Shown piece by piece: positions 39,201 through 46,700 of a stretch of 64,000 bases of DNA. The notes below the pieces were generated by a model. The model was not told the DNA's origin, did not search any database, and was given only the letters and a program-made list of their open reading frames with translations. Both the position numbers and the translations under genes were made by a program. The stretch's first letter is position 1; every line of letters starts with the position of its first letter. Source of the DNA: Epithemia pelagica (Eukaryota; Bacillariophyta; Bacillariophyceae; Surirellales; Surirellaceae); assembly GCA_946965045.2 (NCBI GenBank), contig OX337229.1:1178001-1242000 (forward strand), read 5' to 3'.

Positions 39201-39342
39201 CGCCGTTGTTCTCTGATTCCTGATCGGTAGTTGTTGTTGTGAAAGGATGTATGGATAGTAGTTGTACAAAAGGATGTTGTGGTAAAGTTGTTGATGTATT
39301 GTTGGTTAAATTTACAGCGCTATCCAGATTGGTCTCACTCAT
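33259..39342 (-). CDS. Retrotransposon ORF2: endonuclease, reverse transcriptase, RNase H
   Basis: 2027 residues from ATG 39342. After a repeated, disordered Thr/Asn/Ser-rich head, which contains ESNNGDASSNA-like units, comes an APE-type endonuclease (about 170-450) with CNPNG, YETNLD, LVGDFNEAL near 362, RIDYAL and NDHRNMVIDF. The reverse transcriptase (about 770-1100) has motif A NYDATACYDRI, motif B GSGQGAGNSPAIW, and motif C FVDDT near 1036 in place of the common YADD. RNase H (about 1550-1700) has CSDGSAA, SESYGM, YTDSKS, HVRGHQD and NVDADRLA, so the D-E-D-D set is present. A CPLC...HFLRC zinc-finger-like motif lies near 1813. It would nick DNA and copy element RNA at the break. The ATG overlaps the ORF1 stop, so translation probably depends on reinitiation or readthrough after ORF1. 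Confidence 0.92.
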   Translation of the reverse strand: MSETNLDSAVNLTNNTSTTLPQHPFVQLLSIHPFTTTTTDQESENNGDASSNAENTITTDQESENNGNASSNAATNNTAEQVIENNDSASSVVAADYTSTPPTTTQQHHTTIPGTPNNDDATSVNGDDYPRNDIEYVDVAENSNIQGNETQYKTDDFIGPETDDIKPQNTFRVFGCNPNGFKTLLHSGGTFAEYCEELSRLDADTWCFYETNLDTTQSQVRNALHTTIQRHTEHSRICYGSTNIPSPRNTPYKPGGTLIASQGKSTGRITTQGTDSMGRWSYQVFSCRGNKTLTIISAYQVCRQSLLTVGEEDNNRVRSFTASAQQLSMLRQANRGANPREAFISDLTDFIRQCRARNSEILLVGDFNEALSDINDGMTKLCSELQLHDLMGEQLGSTSFATFVNGRERIDYALCTPHVSTAVTKACYEPFKHRDIPNDHRNMVIDFNIERLFGNSTQQLGPIASRDFTSKDRSSNRVYIEQKYKFCVQHNFASRLDSLKENWNARLAERLDRDFQRAGEHASRKCAKKPRSIPFVKQLASLRNRKNLLLKLISAAKWNKSFDSGILYTTQNQSVVNVPTTLEACQQECRIVQRQIREMTKDAVHHRHNALQAELNQAIASGNKQQSKALKHRMAAERTKAMYAKLRQCRSNLKTGITRLDVPADPTTTDYTGCTEWLTIDTPEEIEDRLLTRNRRHFGQAHNTFPTKPPFSEWCDWGASTHTAELILEGDWQSEELDEMQQSLIDHMKARVTLDAIPAPITKEEWMSKIKIWPESTTTSPSGFHLGHSKALVAPHDLDTATEEGQEVEAKREALIEWQVGLINCALVNNYSYERWKHIVNVMILKEPNNLRIHRLCVIHLYEQDYNLVLAIKWRQLIQLGTNQRTLHPMQFGGVPGRDAVIPTLCEELQYEISRASKRPLVHLNYDATACYDRIVLSFGSLASRSFGQHRSIVFVNAKTLEEAKYYLKTKLGVSERHYQHCQLFPIYGSGQGAGNSPAIWCVISTILFDTYDEKANGSVFHSPDGSVSTAIHMIGFVDDTSGSVNDFLRDSQAPPEHYIEKAQSDAQRWNDLLSLSGGALNVEKCSYHFLYYTFNVDGLATLQPDSFGPRITIKFHDSDQATPIKQLSSYRSHKTLGVQKSPFCTDKGLFLALAKKNQKHASVMASSPFSRTDAWAYYHAIYLPSICYPLPSSTLSDAHCNALQVQFKKAFLPKYGFNRHMPNAIVYGPSDLGGLGLRTLSVERGISQTYLLLACLRSPGVPAKLANIAISWAQFLAGTSVSVFEDVSTPIPYLAPMKWIPQVRQFLHSTNCHIELEATFLPKLQRENDRFLMDLVLESMTLTPMELQMLNACRMYLGVTLLSDIVTPDGKKLSLFTTEYRHDNFSTHHGLIPYQTKPSSRAWNQWHKLLELLRQPNSPFLLATPLGRWLVPGHETYRHWKYLVDCPSCTLYVSEQEGYRHYWYQHPLFLPTSQMSPKPPPTAVPAHVIQNGPGFFLSPCRPQQLPPTPSSPNSFLEYTASLARWDQQLLSQLDFLCPTAAIHHVFQTTHRLLFCSDGSAALFTGKFGSICSTPHGQRLFHLRGPAPGYRTSSFRSESYGMLAILRSIFHITKFLGLHLQSQLLLYTDSKSLIQTVKKRLEWAYDFPYSTMEADWDIQQSITYTLRQFPVIPQFFHVRGHQDRTRSYETLLLPAQLNVDADRLAEDYEYPASISSTHAPLISGSHAMLHTPLGTVHSNYRGTLRYLATWTTLRDYLTNKYDWPLSVYDSIDWPAHGRVIKASFARRHFLIKLIHDWLPLGYLRSRYAVFYSETCPLCTPPVVETRTHFLRCPHRQWKGSMITELQQFWRHQHLDPNLSLILTEMIHSWLANLPPVFPTFPDLYRTLITNQRLIGFEQLFLGRFSRLWSRLQDSYLSQRNLAKRSISGTHFVTGSIKIMWKHIHTLWITRNQDVHGNTPPTIEAAAYAQAQREVCALYDLQHQVPVAYRDIFYSSTDAHFEAETSSFLLRSWINTWRPVISRTVSLS

Positions 39343-41369
39343 GATTGCGTACTTGAGTCGGCCAAGGACTCGTCCGCGTGCAAGGAGGAGTTTGCTTGGG
39401 CCATGCTCACATCTTTTAGCGGTGTGGCCGGTTGTTCTGAGTCGTTTTCTTTACGCTTCCTGATGGCGCCTTGTTGACTCTGTTCTGTTGGGTTTGCTTG
39501 TTCTGGATATTGGTACTGGTAATTGTTTGAGTATTGGTTCTGATGGTTAATCGGTGGTTGTGCTTGATGGTGTGTAGGAGTTTGTGGGAGTGGCATCTGG
39601 TTCGGTGGGATTTGTTGGGGAGGCATCGGTGTTGTTTGGTGAGCTGGGAAGAGGTTGTGCGGTAGCTGTTGAAGCTGTTGGGGACTAATTGGGCTCATTC
39701 CGAAGGGAGGTTGTTGCTGATATGGATGGACGTAATTTGGTGGGGGCATTGGGTAATGTTGAGACATCATCACCGACATTTGTTGTTGCATGGCTTTCAT
39801 CATGGCATTCATCATCTTTTCTTGTTGCGACTCGCTCTCCTCTTCTTGTTTCGACACGAACGACTTGAATGCTTCTTTTAATTCTTTCAGTTCGGTTTTT
39901 AGTTCTATGTTTTCGGTTTTCATACGTTCATACTCTTCGTTGGTGACTTGACTGGTACTAGTCTCTGTCATGGAGGATGCGACAACTGTTTGAACCGGTG
40001 CCATTGTTTTCCATACTTGTGTTGTCGGACCAATCATTTTAGGAGGACGAGAATAAGTAGCGTTTGCTTCGTTTTGAGGATCATCTTCTCGAGCAGAATA
40101 CAGAGAATTAAGAGCCGAGACGTATGTTGCATAAGATCCGCCGTGATCTGTTGATGCGTCGTCGTTCTCACCAGTTCCTTGTTGACCATAGCTCTCGTGT
40201 CGAAACGCTAGCTTTGGTGGATTATCGTACTCCTTGAGGTTTGTGAGGTTGTGTATATGTTGTTCTTGTTGAACCAGTGAGGTCAAACTCATACGAAGAG
40301 CTCCTTTGAGCGCATCGAAATGTTCTTCCGTGGTGTGAATGTTGTGGCGGCCGAGACGGTCTGTATCTTTGTGGCCAGTGATTCTGATGACACCTTCGAA
40401 ATCTCGAGCAATCCGATCTTTGAGAGTCCACATAATACTGGGATGCACCCCTGACACTGGTACAATCCTGCTCTCGCCAAGATATGTGTTTTGGTCGATC
40501 ATGGAAGAGCTGTATACGTGCTTGTTAGTATGGCGGAACTTGTGGAATATGAACTTGGGGTCTTCTACATAAGTCTGTTGGAGCAATTCAAGCAGGTCTT
40601 TGGCGTCGTGTTGACGACACTGTAGATCGAAAGCCTTTGTCTTGTATTCATCATCTCCGTGCTTGAAGAATGGTGACGAGTAGTTGCACTTGAATTTTGG
40701 AATTTTCTTGCGCGCTTTATTCGTTTTCGCGATAATCTCGAGAATAACCGATTCAACCATTTCGTCGGCAGGAATATTACTCGGATCGTATCCGACGAAG
40801 AAACCTAAGTTTGAAATTCTGGTTTCGTTTTCGTTCCATAAATGTTGGGTCATCTTCGCTTTGCCAAGGCGCAACTTTTCGTGGACAGAATCGTGACGGC
40901 GAATTTCACTTATGGAGATTTTAGAAAGAAAGCGGTGAATCACGATGTACATTGGTTTCCGACCCTTCTTTTCATTGCCCTTGGAATAATGTAGATCGAA
41001 ATGACGTAAGTATGCAGAGACTGCCTTGAAGGATTCAAGCTTTTTCTTGTTAAGTTTTGTACCTCTGTTGTCGTAAATCTTAACTTCTGGGAACACTTGA
41101 GAAATCGAATACAAAATATCGTAATGGAGCAAGGCGATACTCTTGTTTTTATCGTCATCCGGACTAAACACGAACTTGATTGTGTACTCCTTTTCTTCGC
41201 CTTCGTAGGGGATTGGGTGATAAACAGCTGTAACGGCTGTAGCATCGTCGCTTGCATCGTGATTGTTGTTGTTATTATTATCGTTGTTATTTGTAGTGGC
41301 ATTATTGTTGGGGTTTCGTTGTTCTTCGGCCATAGGAGAGTCATAGACCGAACGGGAGGGTTCCGCCAT
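39339..41369 (-). CDS. Retrotransposon ORF1: putative RNA-binding/assembly protein
   Basis: 676 residues from ATG 41369 to TGA 39339-39341. The N-terminus is Asn/Asp-rich and low in complexity. Residues about 50-370 form a folded, mixed domain (KEYTIKFVFSPDDDKNKSIA ... IMWTLKDRIARDFEGVIRIT) that I do not recognise. A coiled coil lies near 475-540 (NEEYERMKTENIELKTELKE), followed by a Met/Gln-rich and Pro/Gln-rich tail and a basic patch (RKRKEND). There is no CCHC zinc knuckle, unlike many I-group ORF1 proteins. A coiled coil with a charged tail fits a multimerising RNA-binding protein, as in other LINE ORF1s, but this is by position and architecture only. Confidence 0.75.
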   Translation of the reverse strand: MAEPSRSVYDSPMAEEQRNPNNNATTNNNDNNNNNNHDASDDATAVTAVYHPIPYEGEEKEYTIKFVFSPDDDKNKSIALLHYDILYSISQVFPEVKIYDNRGTKLNKKKLESFKAVSAYLRHFDLHYSKGNEKKGRKPMYIVIHRFLSKISISEIRRHDSVHEKLRLGKAKMTQHLWNENETRISNLGFFVGYDPSNIPADEMVESVILEIIAKTNKARKKIPKFKCNYSSPFFKHGDDEYKTKAFDLQCRQHDAKDLLELLQQTYVEDPKFIFHKFRHTNKHVYSSSMIDQNTYLGESRIVPVSGVHPSIMWTLKDRIARDFEGVIRITGHKDTDRLGRHNIHTTEEHFDALKGALRMSLTSLVQQEQHIHNLTNLKEYDNPPKLAFRHESYGQQGTGENDDASTDHGGSYATYVSALNSLYSAREDDPQNEANATYSRPPKMIGPTTQVWKTMAPVQTVVASSMTETSTSQVTNEEYERMKTENIELKTELKELKEAFKSFVSKQEEESESQQEKMMNAMMKAMQQQMSVMMSQHYPMPPPNYVHPYQQQPPFGMSPISPQQLQQLPHNLFPAHQTTPMPPQQIPPNQMPLPQTPTHHQAQPPINHQNQYSNNYQYQYPEQANPTEQSQQGAIRKRKENDSEQPATPLKDVSMAQANSSLHADESLADSSTQS

Positions 41370-41517
41370 GGTCGACGTGGTTCGCTCACCAATGACGAGA
41401 GTACTTTCAGGTTACTTTCTGGTGAAAACTAACGCGGTAATATACGAGAAACCAGAAACTATCGGACAGAAAACGCGAGACACTACGCCTTTCAATTTCG
41501 TCTCTCCACGAAATTTA
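41370..41517 (-). promoter_or_regulatory. Retrotransposon 5' UTR / presumed internal promoter
   Basis: The 148 nt between the right target-site duplication and the ORF1 ATG. LINEs need a promoter inside the 5' UTR to stay mobile, so one is expected here. I see no recognisable box, and length and position are the only support. Confidence 0.4.
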
Positions 41518-41536
41518 TATCAAAACGCGACTTTGC
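41518..41536 (+). repeat. Target-site duplication, right copy (5' side of the element)
   Basis: Exact copy of the 19-bp sequence at 33093-33111. It is followed by host sequence GATTGCGCTCATTATACG, which would continue the pre-insertion site. Confidence 0.9.
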
Positions 41537-41982
41537 GATTGCGCTCATTATACGCATGTGCGACCGGACCCGAAAATCGAAAGATAGCACGAGATATTTT
41601 TTACAAACCATAGCTTTTGTTTATAAGCCATTGTCTCGCAAGATGAGGAACAAACCTTGCAAACAAGCAACATCCAAACATGGATCCATATCGAATGACA
41701 ATGGGTGTACTAAAGAAGGCTACTTGGACCACGGATTGGGTTCGTGTGACCTTGGAAAAGCAAAGGCCTACAAGGTCACGACAATGGTCATGCCTGTACA
41801 TTTGCGAATATCGCGTGTTCATCGGCACTAATACCACTGTAAATCAACCCATATCCCACCTGGTATTATACAGATTCCACCAATCCCACAGCAGCACACA
41901 TGTGTGCACAACGACATTATGAGAAAACACATGGAATCATGGATACAACACAAACATGACAACCACCTCTTGGCAAATGTCC

Positions 41983-42438
41983 CTACCTAGTGTCTTGTGC
42001 ATGTGTGTGCACGTACCGTACTAAAGGTGGTCCAACTCGAAACAAAGGCATCAACACAAAGGCATCGGTAAAGTAATCTGCTTCATAAAAGTCCACGCCA
42101 CCCAAACACTTGGGATGATGATGTCCCAATCCGTTCAAGACTGCGGCAAAGAGCAAGGTCGAGACCAACAATCCGACGGCGGCACTCAAAAAACGGCAGC
42201 AAAACTGGACCGGAAAGACCAATGCAAATAATGAACCACCCAGGAATGCAAGGTAATACCCAACCACAAACAAGCACCCCCGCCATAATGCAAACAATCT
42301 GTCGGACTGTGCGACAGTCAAGATAAGGATGACTTTTTCTTGCGAATGGTATCGGGTCGACGAGTACGCCGCCATTGCAAGGACGACGATGATCGACCAA
42401 ACCCACACCATCCCAATCCACACGAGGAATTCCGACAT
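41983..42438 (-). CDS. Small hydrophobic membrane protein, uncertain
   Basis: 151 residues from ATG 42438, with three or four hydrophobic stretches (FLVWIGMVWVWSIIVVLAMA; CLFVVGYYLAFLGGSLFALV; LLVSTLLFAAVL). A His-rich stretch (GLGHHHPKCLGG) follows. No family was recognised. It begins almost back to back with the EF-hand frame, whose own 5' end is unresolved, so one of the two starts must be wrong or the transcripts overlap. It may be a real small polytopic protein or a chance open frame. Confidence 0.35.
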   Translation of the reverse strand: MSEFLVWIGMVWVWSIIVVLAMAAYSSTRYHSQEKVILILTVAQSDRLFALWRGCLFVVGYYLAFLGGSLFALVFPVQFCCRFLSAAVGLLVSTLLFAAVLNGLGHHHPKCLGGVDFYEADYFTDAFVLMPLFRVGPPLVRYVHTHAQDTR

Positions 42439-42452
42439 CGTGTGTCGGGTCT

Positions 42453-43373
42453 GTGTTCGAATTCGATGCCAGCAATCTCAATCTTTTGAATGGCGGTGTT
42501 CCGGTTCCGGTTCCGTTCCCTGATGGTACAAATTTCTTCTACATCGCCGCGAACGTACAACCAAGTCCTGAAGAATCGCGGCCCAAATTCTTTCTCGTCT
42601 TTATTGGGATTGCGATTTTGTTGCTGCTTTTTGGATTGGTGGTCGGCAAATTGGACCTTCGGCGTACCTTGACGGCTGTTCCAGAAGAAACGAACCACAA
42701 CAACAAGTGCTTTCTCCTCACGTCTCAGCAAGGAGGCCAATCACACGTGCCAAACAAGGGCGCTTCTTTGACACAAGCGGATCAAACCTTGGAAGACTTT
42801 GTTGCTCGTATGGAGACTGGCCAAACGTTCTCGACCGATATACTCCGGTCTCTCTACACGTCATTGTTGTCCGGCCTTGTGGATGATTCAGCAAGTCAAG
42901 ACGGACTGGATATGGATTCAATGGTCCAAGATGCGATTGAATTTATTGATACCAACAAGGATGGTTCCATTGATACTTGGGAAATGGAGCATATCCAGCT
43001 CCCGGCCGGAAAATCAGGAAAGTTTTTGTTCGACGATGTAGTGGCCTGCACCGGTGTTGCAACTGGCGCCGAGGGCAGTGAAGCCGCTCTGGATGATCTC
43101 TGTATCACGGGGGACAATGTGGTGGATTTTGTCAACTTGTTTTTTGGTGGTTCTTCGGTAGTCAGTCCCGAATTGGCCCAACACATTCAAGAGGAGAGTG
43201 GAGCCGATACTTGTTTTACACGGACGGAATTTGAGAACTTGTTCCAGTCATCCTTGTCTGCCAACAACAACCAGACCTCCTTAGTGTCGGGTGCGAGTGT
43301 GACACTGTCCATGAATCCGTTCTCACTGGTGTTTGGGATTGGAATGGCCATGATGGTGTTTGGTCTCTCCTAA
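42453..43373 (+). CDS. Single-pass EF-hand protein, 5' end unresolved
   Basis: The open frame starts after an in-frame stop at 42390, and 42453 is GTG, not ATG. The next ATG is about 106 codons in, after conserved-looking sequence, so a spliced 5' exon is likely but was not found. The product has a short Pro/Val repeat (PVPVPFPDG) and one membrane helix near residues 45-66 (FFLVFIGIAILLLLFGLVVG). It has one canonical calcium-binding EF-hand loop (DTNKDGSIDTWE), acidic partial EF-like segments, and a hydrophobic C-terminus (NPFSLVFGIGMAMMVFGLS). That tail could be a second membrane helix or a GPI-anchor signal. It is probably a calcium-responsive membrane protein; its function is unknown. Confidence 0.6.
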   Translation: MFEFDASNLNLLNGGVPVPVPFPDGTNFFYIAANVQPSPEESRPKFFLVFIGIAILLLLFGLVVGKLDLRRTLTAVPEETNHNNKCFLLTSQQGGQSHVPNKGASLTQADQTLEDFVARMETGQTFSTDILRSLYTSLLSGLVDDSASQDGLDMDSMVQDAIEFIDTNKDGSIDTWEMEHIQLPAGKSGKFLFDDVVACTGVATGAEGSEAALDDLCITGDNVVDFVNLFFGGSSVVSPELAQHIQEESGADTCFTRTEFENLFQSSLSANNNQTSLVSGASVTLSMNPFSLVFGIGMAMMVFGLS

Positions 43374-44266
43374 GTGCTAGGTCAGCCACAGTCGAAGGAT
43401 CTACTATGTTGAATCTAATTCAGAAGTAACCATGTTTTTGTTTGTCTTCATGTTCCTGCCGTACAAGTATTTTGAAAAAGTTGAGTATAGGTTTCCTTGT
43501 TGATGGATAAGAGGGTAATACCTTACATTCCAGCAATGTCCAAGAGGTACGTCCTCGGCCTCATCCATGTTGCCCATGAATGCCTTCAAACACAAATAGT
43601 CACTATCATTGGCAAAAATCACAACATGATATTCATCGCTTTGAATGCCGGCACTACCATTGTCGTAGACAGGGAGATGAAGGACTCGCCTCTACTAGGT
43701 AGAGAGGTATTAGTGGTAGTGGATGAGCCCACATGAACTAGAGATTATGTGATGTTTGCAAAATTTCCCTGCTTTGAATGCGACATCATTCCTCTAGTTC
43801 ATAGCAAGGGAACCATGAATGGTTGGACTGGTTCCAAACTACTAAGCTCGCCAGAACTTATCTATCCCGCAAACATCCAAACGAGGGCGAAATCCTACGA
43901 TTACTATTGATGAGGAAAGGGTAGCTCGAGAAGCACCTTGCATTCGCTCGTGTCCCCATGACGATTCCACTTCCACCGAATACGAGTGGAGTGGAGTCGC
44001 TACCAGTAGTCGCTAGACGATAGCGAATGGTAGCGATGTTTTTGCCCCGCACTTTTCTGTTCCCCAACCAAAACCACAAGAGGAAGAGATATCTACGCAT
44101 TATTGCCGCCAAATTATGGGGGAATGAGAGAGAGAACATGGTCAGCATGATGGCGGCCAATGATTGATTTTGGATTGTTTTGCCATGGGCGAACCATGAA
44201 GAAACAACCACAAGGTCCTGCTGAGGAGGGTCGTTGACCATACGAACCGACATCATATACTCCTAA
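43374..44266. other. Intergenic region with a small inverted repeat
   Basis: About 890 bp. ATGAACTAGAG at 43733-43743 and CTCTAGTTCAT at 43792-43802 form perfect 11-bp arms, and flanking bases are partly complementary. A 132-codon minus-strand frame at 43858-44256 has no recognisable features and was not called. Nothing else is supported. Confidence 0.5.
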
Positions 44267-45595
44267 TCATTTTGGATCATTGTTGCTAAAAGAAAAAGAA
44301 GGAGAATGATCGAGGCTAGTCTTGTCCTTTTTGCCATGCCACCACATCTTGTTGTGATGCGGGTTCTTGTTCCACCACCACCTCTTAGGGTGACGCTGCA
44401 GCTGCTGGTTCGGCTCGGTTTGGTTCACCACCATTCTTCGATTACGGGATGAGTAGTACTCTGGAAAGGACCAGGCCAGGTCTGTGGAGTCCTTTCCTTG
44501 TGGTTTTTCTGGCAACTCGTGGAGGATTCGCATCAAGGCTTTTTTGTTTTGGGCCGTGGTACCCGTTTGTTGCAAGCGATCCAACACAATGTTGCGCAGA
44601 TTGCTGGACAAGGCTCGATCCAAGGCTTGCACGTGCAATTGTTCGACACCAAAGGTTTGAAACAACCAGGACCAACCCAAGGGAGGATCATGGTTTGTAC
44701 GAGTGTCTGTTTTGTGATTGTAGTACTTATTTGAATGGCGATTGCCTCGTCGTTTCCCACCCATGGCAGTAATACTCCTCACCCACGACGACGACGCCAG
44801 TGTCACGGCCCGCACGACAGCCACCTGTGTCGCCGCACCAGTCGGTGCTTGCAGGCGAGACCAACATTGAAACTGCACAAATTCACAGGGTGGCAATTGT
44901 CGCACCACTTGCGAGCGAGAAAGAAGAGTCGTTTTTGTGCTGACATGGCTGCTATGGCTGATAGGAGGATTCTCGGACAAAAAGGACCAGGACAATGATC
45001 CTCTTTCGGCATCCGTTTCGTCTCCCCGCCCACGATCTGTACTGCTCCTGCTTGTCCTGCGGCTGCTGCTTGTCGGCAAATGATGCGGCCAGGTTCCGAC
45101 ACCATAACCAATGGTAAAGGCAGCCGTCAGACACGAGGTCAAATACGAGGCTGTGGAAGAAACAATCCTGGAGTCAACGGAATGGGGCTTGTCGTCGTCC
45201 TCCTCTAAATCACGTTCTGGATGTGCATGTGTTGGAGGTCGTTTCTTGTCATAATTCCAAACATGAAAGCGACTAGCAGTACTCGAGGAACGATTCTCTG
45301 GAATGTCCTGTTGGTTCTTCTTTTTCTTCTTGCTGGTGTGCTGTTGTCGCTGGTGATGGTGGTTGTTTGGATGCAACCCTCCGTGCTTGTTTCCGTGATT
45401 GTTGCATTCGTGGATTGGGCACAGCCTCGGGCACGACCATTTTTCGTCCAGTCGTGGTCGTTGTGGCCGCTCGTCAATAATGACGCTGTGTGACTCAACG
45501 TTTGTCGCATGGCGGAAGGAGAAGAACGACCACGCGATCTTCGACTGCCACCACAGCTCCACGGTATCCACTCGAAGCAGCAGCACCGCCACCAT
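44267..45595 (-). CDS. Hypothetical low-complexity protein
   Basis: The frame opens at GTG 45661; the first ATG is 45595, giving 442 residues. The N-terminus is hydrophobic (MVAVLLLRV) and may be a weak signal or membrane anchor. The rest is rich in His, Asn, Arg and Ser, with stretches such as HPNNHHHQRQQHTSKKKKK. One more ordered segment lies in the C-terminal half (SWLFQTFGVEQLHVQALDRA, then LSSNLRNIVLDRLQQTG). The end has several Trp residues in a basic context. No family was recognised. The long open frame favours a gene, but the start and any introns are uncertain. Confidence 0.45.
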   Translation of the reverse strand: MVAVLLLRVDTVELWWQSKIAWSFFSFRHATNVESHSVIIDERPQRPRLDEKWSCPRLCPIHECNNHGNKHGGLHPNNHHHQRQQHTSKKKKKNQQDIPENRSSSTASRFHVWNYDKKRPPTHAHPERDLEEDDDKPHSVDSRIVSSTASYLTSCLTAAFTIGYGVGTWPHHLPTSSSRRTSRSSTDRGRGDETDAERGSLSWSFLSENPPISHSSHVSTKTTLLSRSQVVRQLPPCEFVQFQCWSRLQAPTGAATQVAVVRAVTLASSSWVRSITAMGGKRRGNRHSNKYYNHKTDTRTNHDPPLGWSWLFQTFGVEQLHVQALDRALSSNLRNIVLDRLQQTGTTAQNKKALMRILHELPEKPQGKDSTDLAWSFPEYYSSRNRRMVVNQTEPNQQLQRHPKRWWWNKNPHHNKMWWHGKKDKTSLDHSPSFSFSNNDPK

Positions 45596-45913
45596 TGTCG
45601 CCGACAACAGAAGCTGTGTCGTCGTCTTCTGACAGATACTTCCTTGATGCTTCAAAACCACCCGTCTGATTGCCGTGTTTCAATTTCCGGGTCGTCCATC
45701 ATTCCTTGACCCGAATTGAATCTTTCTCCGTCGTTCCTCCGTTGTGATCTTTATCTTTCCATCGTTATCTGTCTCCATTGTTGATATTCTTGTCACGACT
45801 TTCCCTCATCACTCATCAAACTGGAAGACATTGCAAATGTAGTTGTAGCTCGATCAAACTATCCAACTCATCGCCGCCCTTTTCAACCTTCACGGTACAC
45901 TCCATTCTGAGGC

Positions 45914-46120
45914 ATGCTTGATGGTCGGAGGAGTGCTAGCACCTTTCGTTGGAGGTGCACTGCGGCTTTACTGTTCATGGTGATGGTGGTGCTATTATGC
46001 AGTGGTGCGATCGTGAGCCGGGAGCTCGTAACGTCATTCAACGTCAAATTACAGGCTTCGACACAAAAAACGCTTGTGGTGGTCATAGATCGATGGTTGG
46101 GAGTCTTTCATTATTACTAA
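45914..46120 (+). CDS. Possible small secreted or membrane peptide, weak
   Basis: 68 codons from ATG 45914 with a basic start and a strong hydrophobic stretch (CTAALLFMVMVVLLCSGAIV), like a signal peptide. Its last third runs into the 280-bp duplicated repeat. The diverged second copy does not keep the frame. It could be the 5' exon of a decayed gene or chance. Confidence 0.25.
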   Translation: MLDGRRSASTFRWRCTAALLFMVMVVLLCSGAIVSRELVTSFNVKLQASTQKTLVVVIDRWLGVFHYY

Positions 46121-46374
46121 CGATACGTCAAGGGTGAGTCGCCACTCACATTTTACGCGGTTGGAGGTGCACCTCCAAATCATACCATGACTGACCATTA
46201 AAATAGTCATTGCTATATCATTGCCATATATATTTAACCGTTTCATCAACCGCCATGTTTGCTCAATTGTACTTTTTACTCTACTGTCCGTCCGTTTTCG
46301 GTACAGCTGGTCTTTCTGGAAATTCCCACCCCAGACCCCAAGCCTTACGGCCCACCCGTCCCGTTCATACTGAA
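46095..46374 (+). repeat. 280-bp direct repeat, copy 1
   Basis: It matches 46701-46980 at a constant offset of 606 bp with no gaps and about 14 mismatches by eye (about 95%). Weaker similarity extends about 65 bp further upstream. It contains an 18-bp perfect palindrome at 46161-46178 (TTGGAGGTGCACCTCCAA). No coding frame is shared by the copies. Confidence 0.88.
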
Positions 46375-46700
46375 TTGAGCGATTGTGATATGTGTACTGA
46401 AATACAATATGAGTGCCAATCGAGAGATATAAGGGCTTCTGCTTTTATCGTATACCAATATGCTATTATCAATACCACATGCATCCTGGTCAGCAGAACG
46501 AACGAAGAAAAACAAAATTCATAATATATGCTTTCCTAGTCAATTTATAATTCTTTGTTGCTGTATGATGATAATATGAATTTAACTCTGCCGTTGTAGC
46601 GATTCATGCCCGTTATCGAGCACAGCAATTCTCTCTAACGTCTTGCTACCTGTTCCTACGAGCTTTCAAACAAAAAGTCTTGTTTCAGTCATTCCAGAAC

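Larger units (their letters stand above)
33112..41517 (-). mobile_element. Full-length non-LTR (LINE-type) retrotransposon, apparently intact
   Basis: The 8406-bp element is bounded by a perfect 19-bp direct repeat and has no terminal repeats of its own. On the minus strand it consists of a 148-nt 5' UTR, ORF1 (676 residues), ORF2 (2027 residues) overlapping ORF1 by ATGA, and a 147-nt 3' UTR ending in nine T. ORF2 has endonuclease, reverse transcriptase, RNase H and a C-terminal CCHC-like finger in that order, as in RNase-H-bearing LINE clades such as the I group. Both frames are open, all catalytic residues appear present, and the flanking duplication has no mismatch, so insertion is recent. 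The pre-insertion site rebuilds simply by removing the element and one repeat copy. Clade placement is inference. Confidence 0.92.

Noticed and set aside
33093-41536. The 19-bp repeats as LTRs or terminal repeats of a DNA transposon
   Set aside because: They are direct, short and outside the UTRs. The ORFs encode LINE-type endonuclease and RT, not integrase or transposase.
43858-44256. 132-codon minus-strand ORF between the EF-hand and the low-complexity genes
   Set aside because: No domain, signal or compositional support, and its translation looks like random reading of intergenic DNA.
46210-46524. 104-codon ORF in repeat copy 1
   Set aside because: It opens without ATG and is interrupted by TAG in the second, 95%-identical copy, so coding selection is unlikely.
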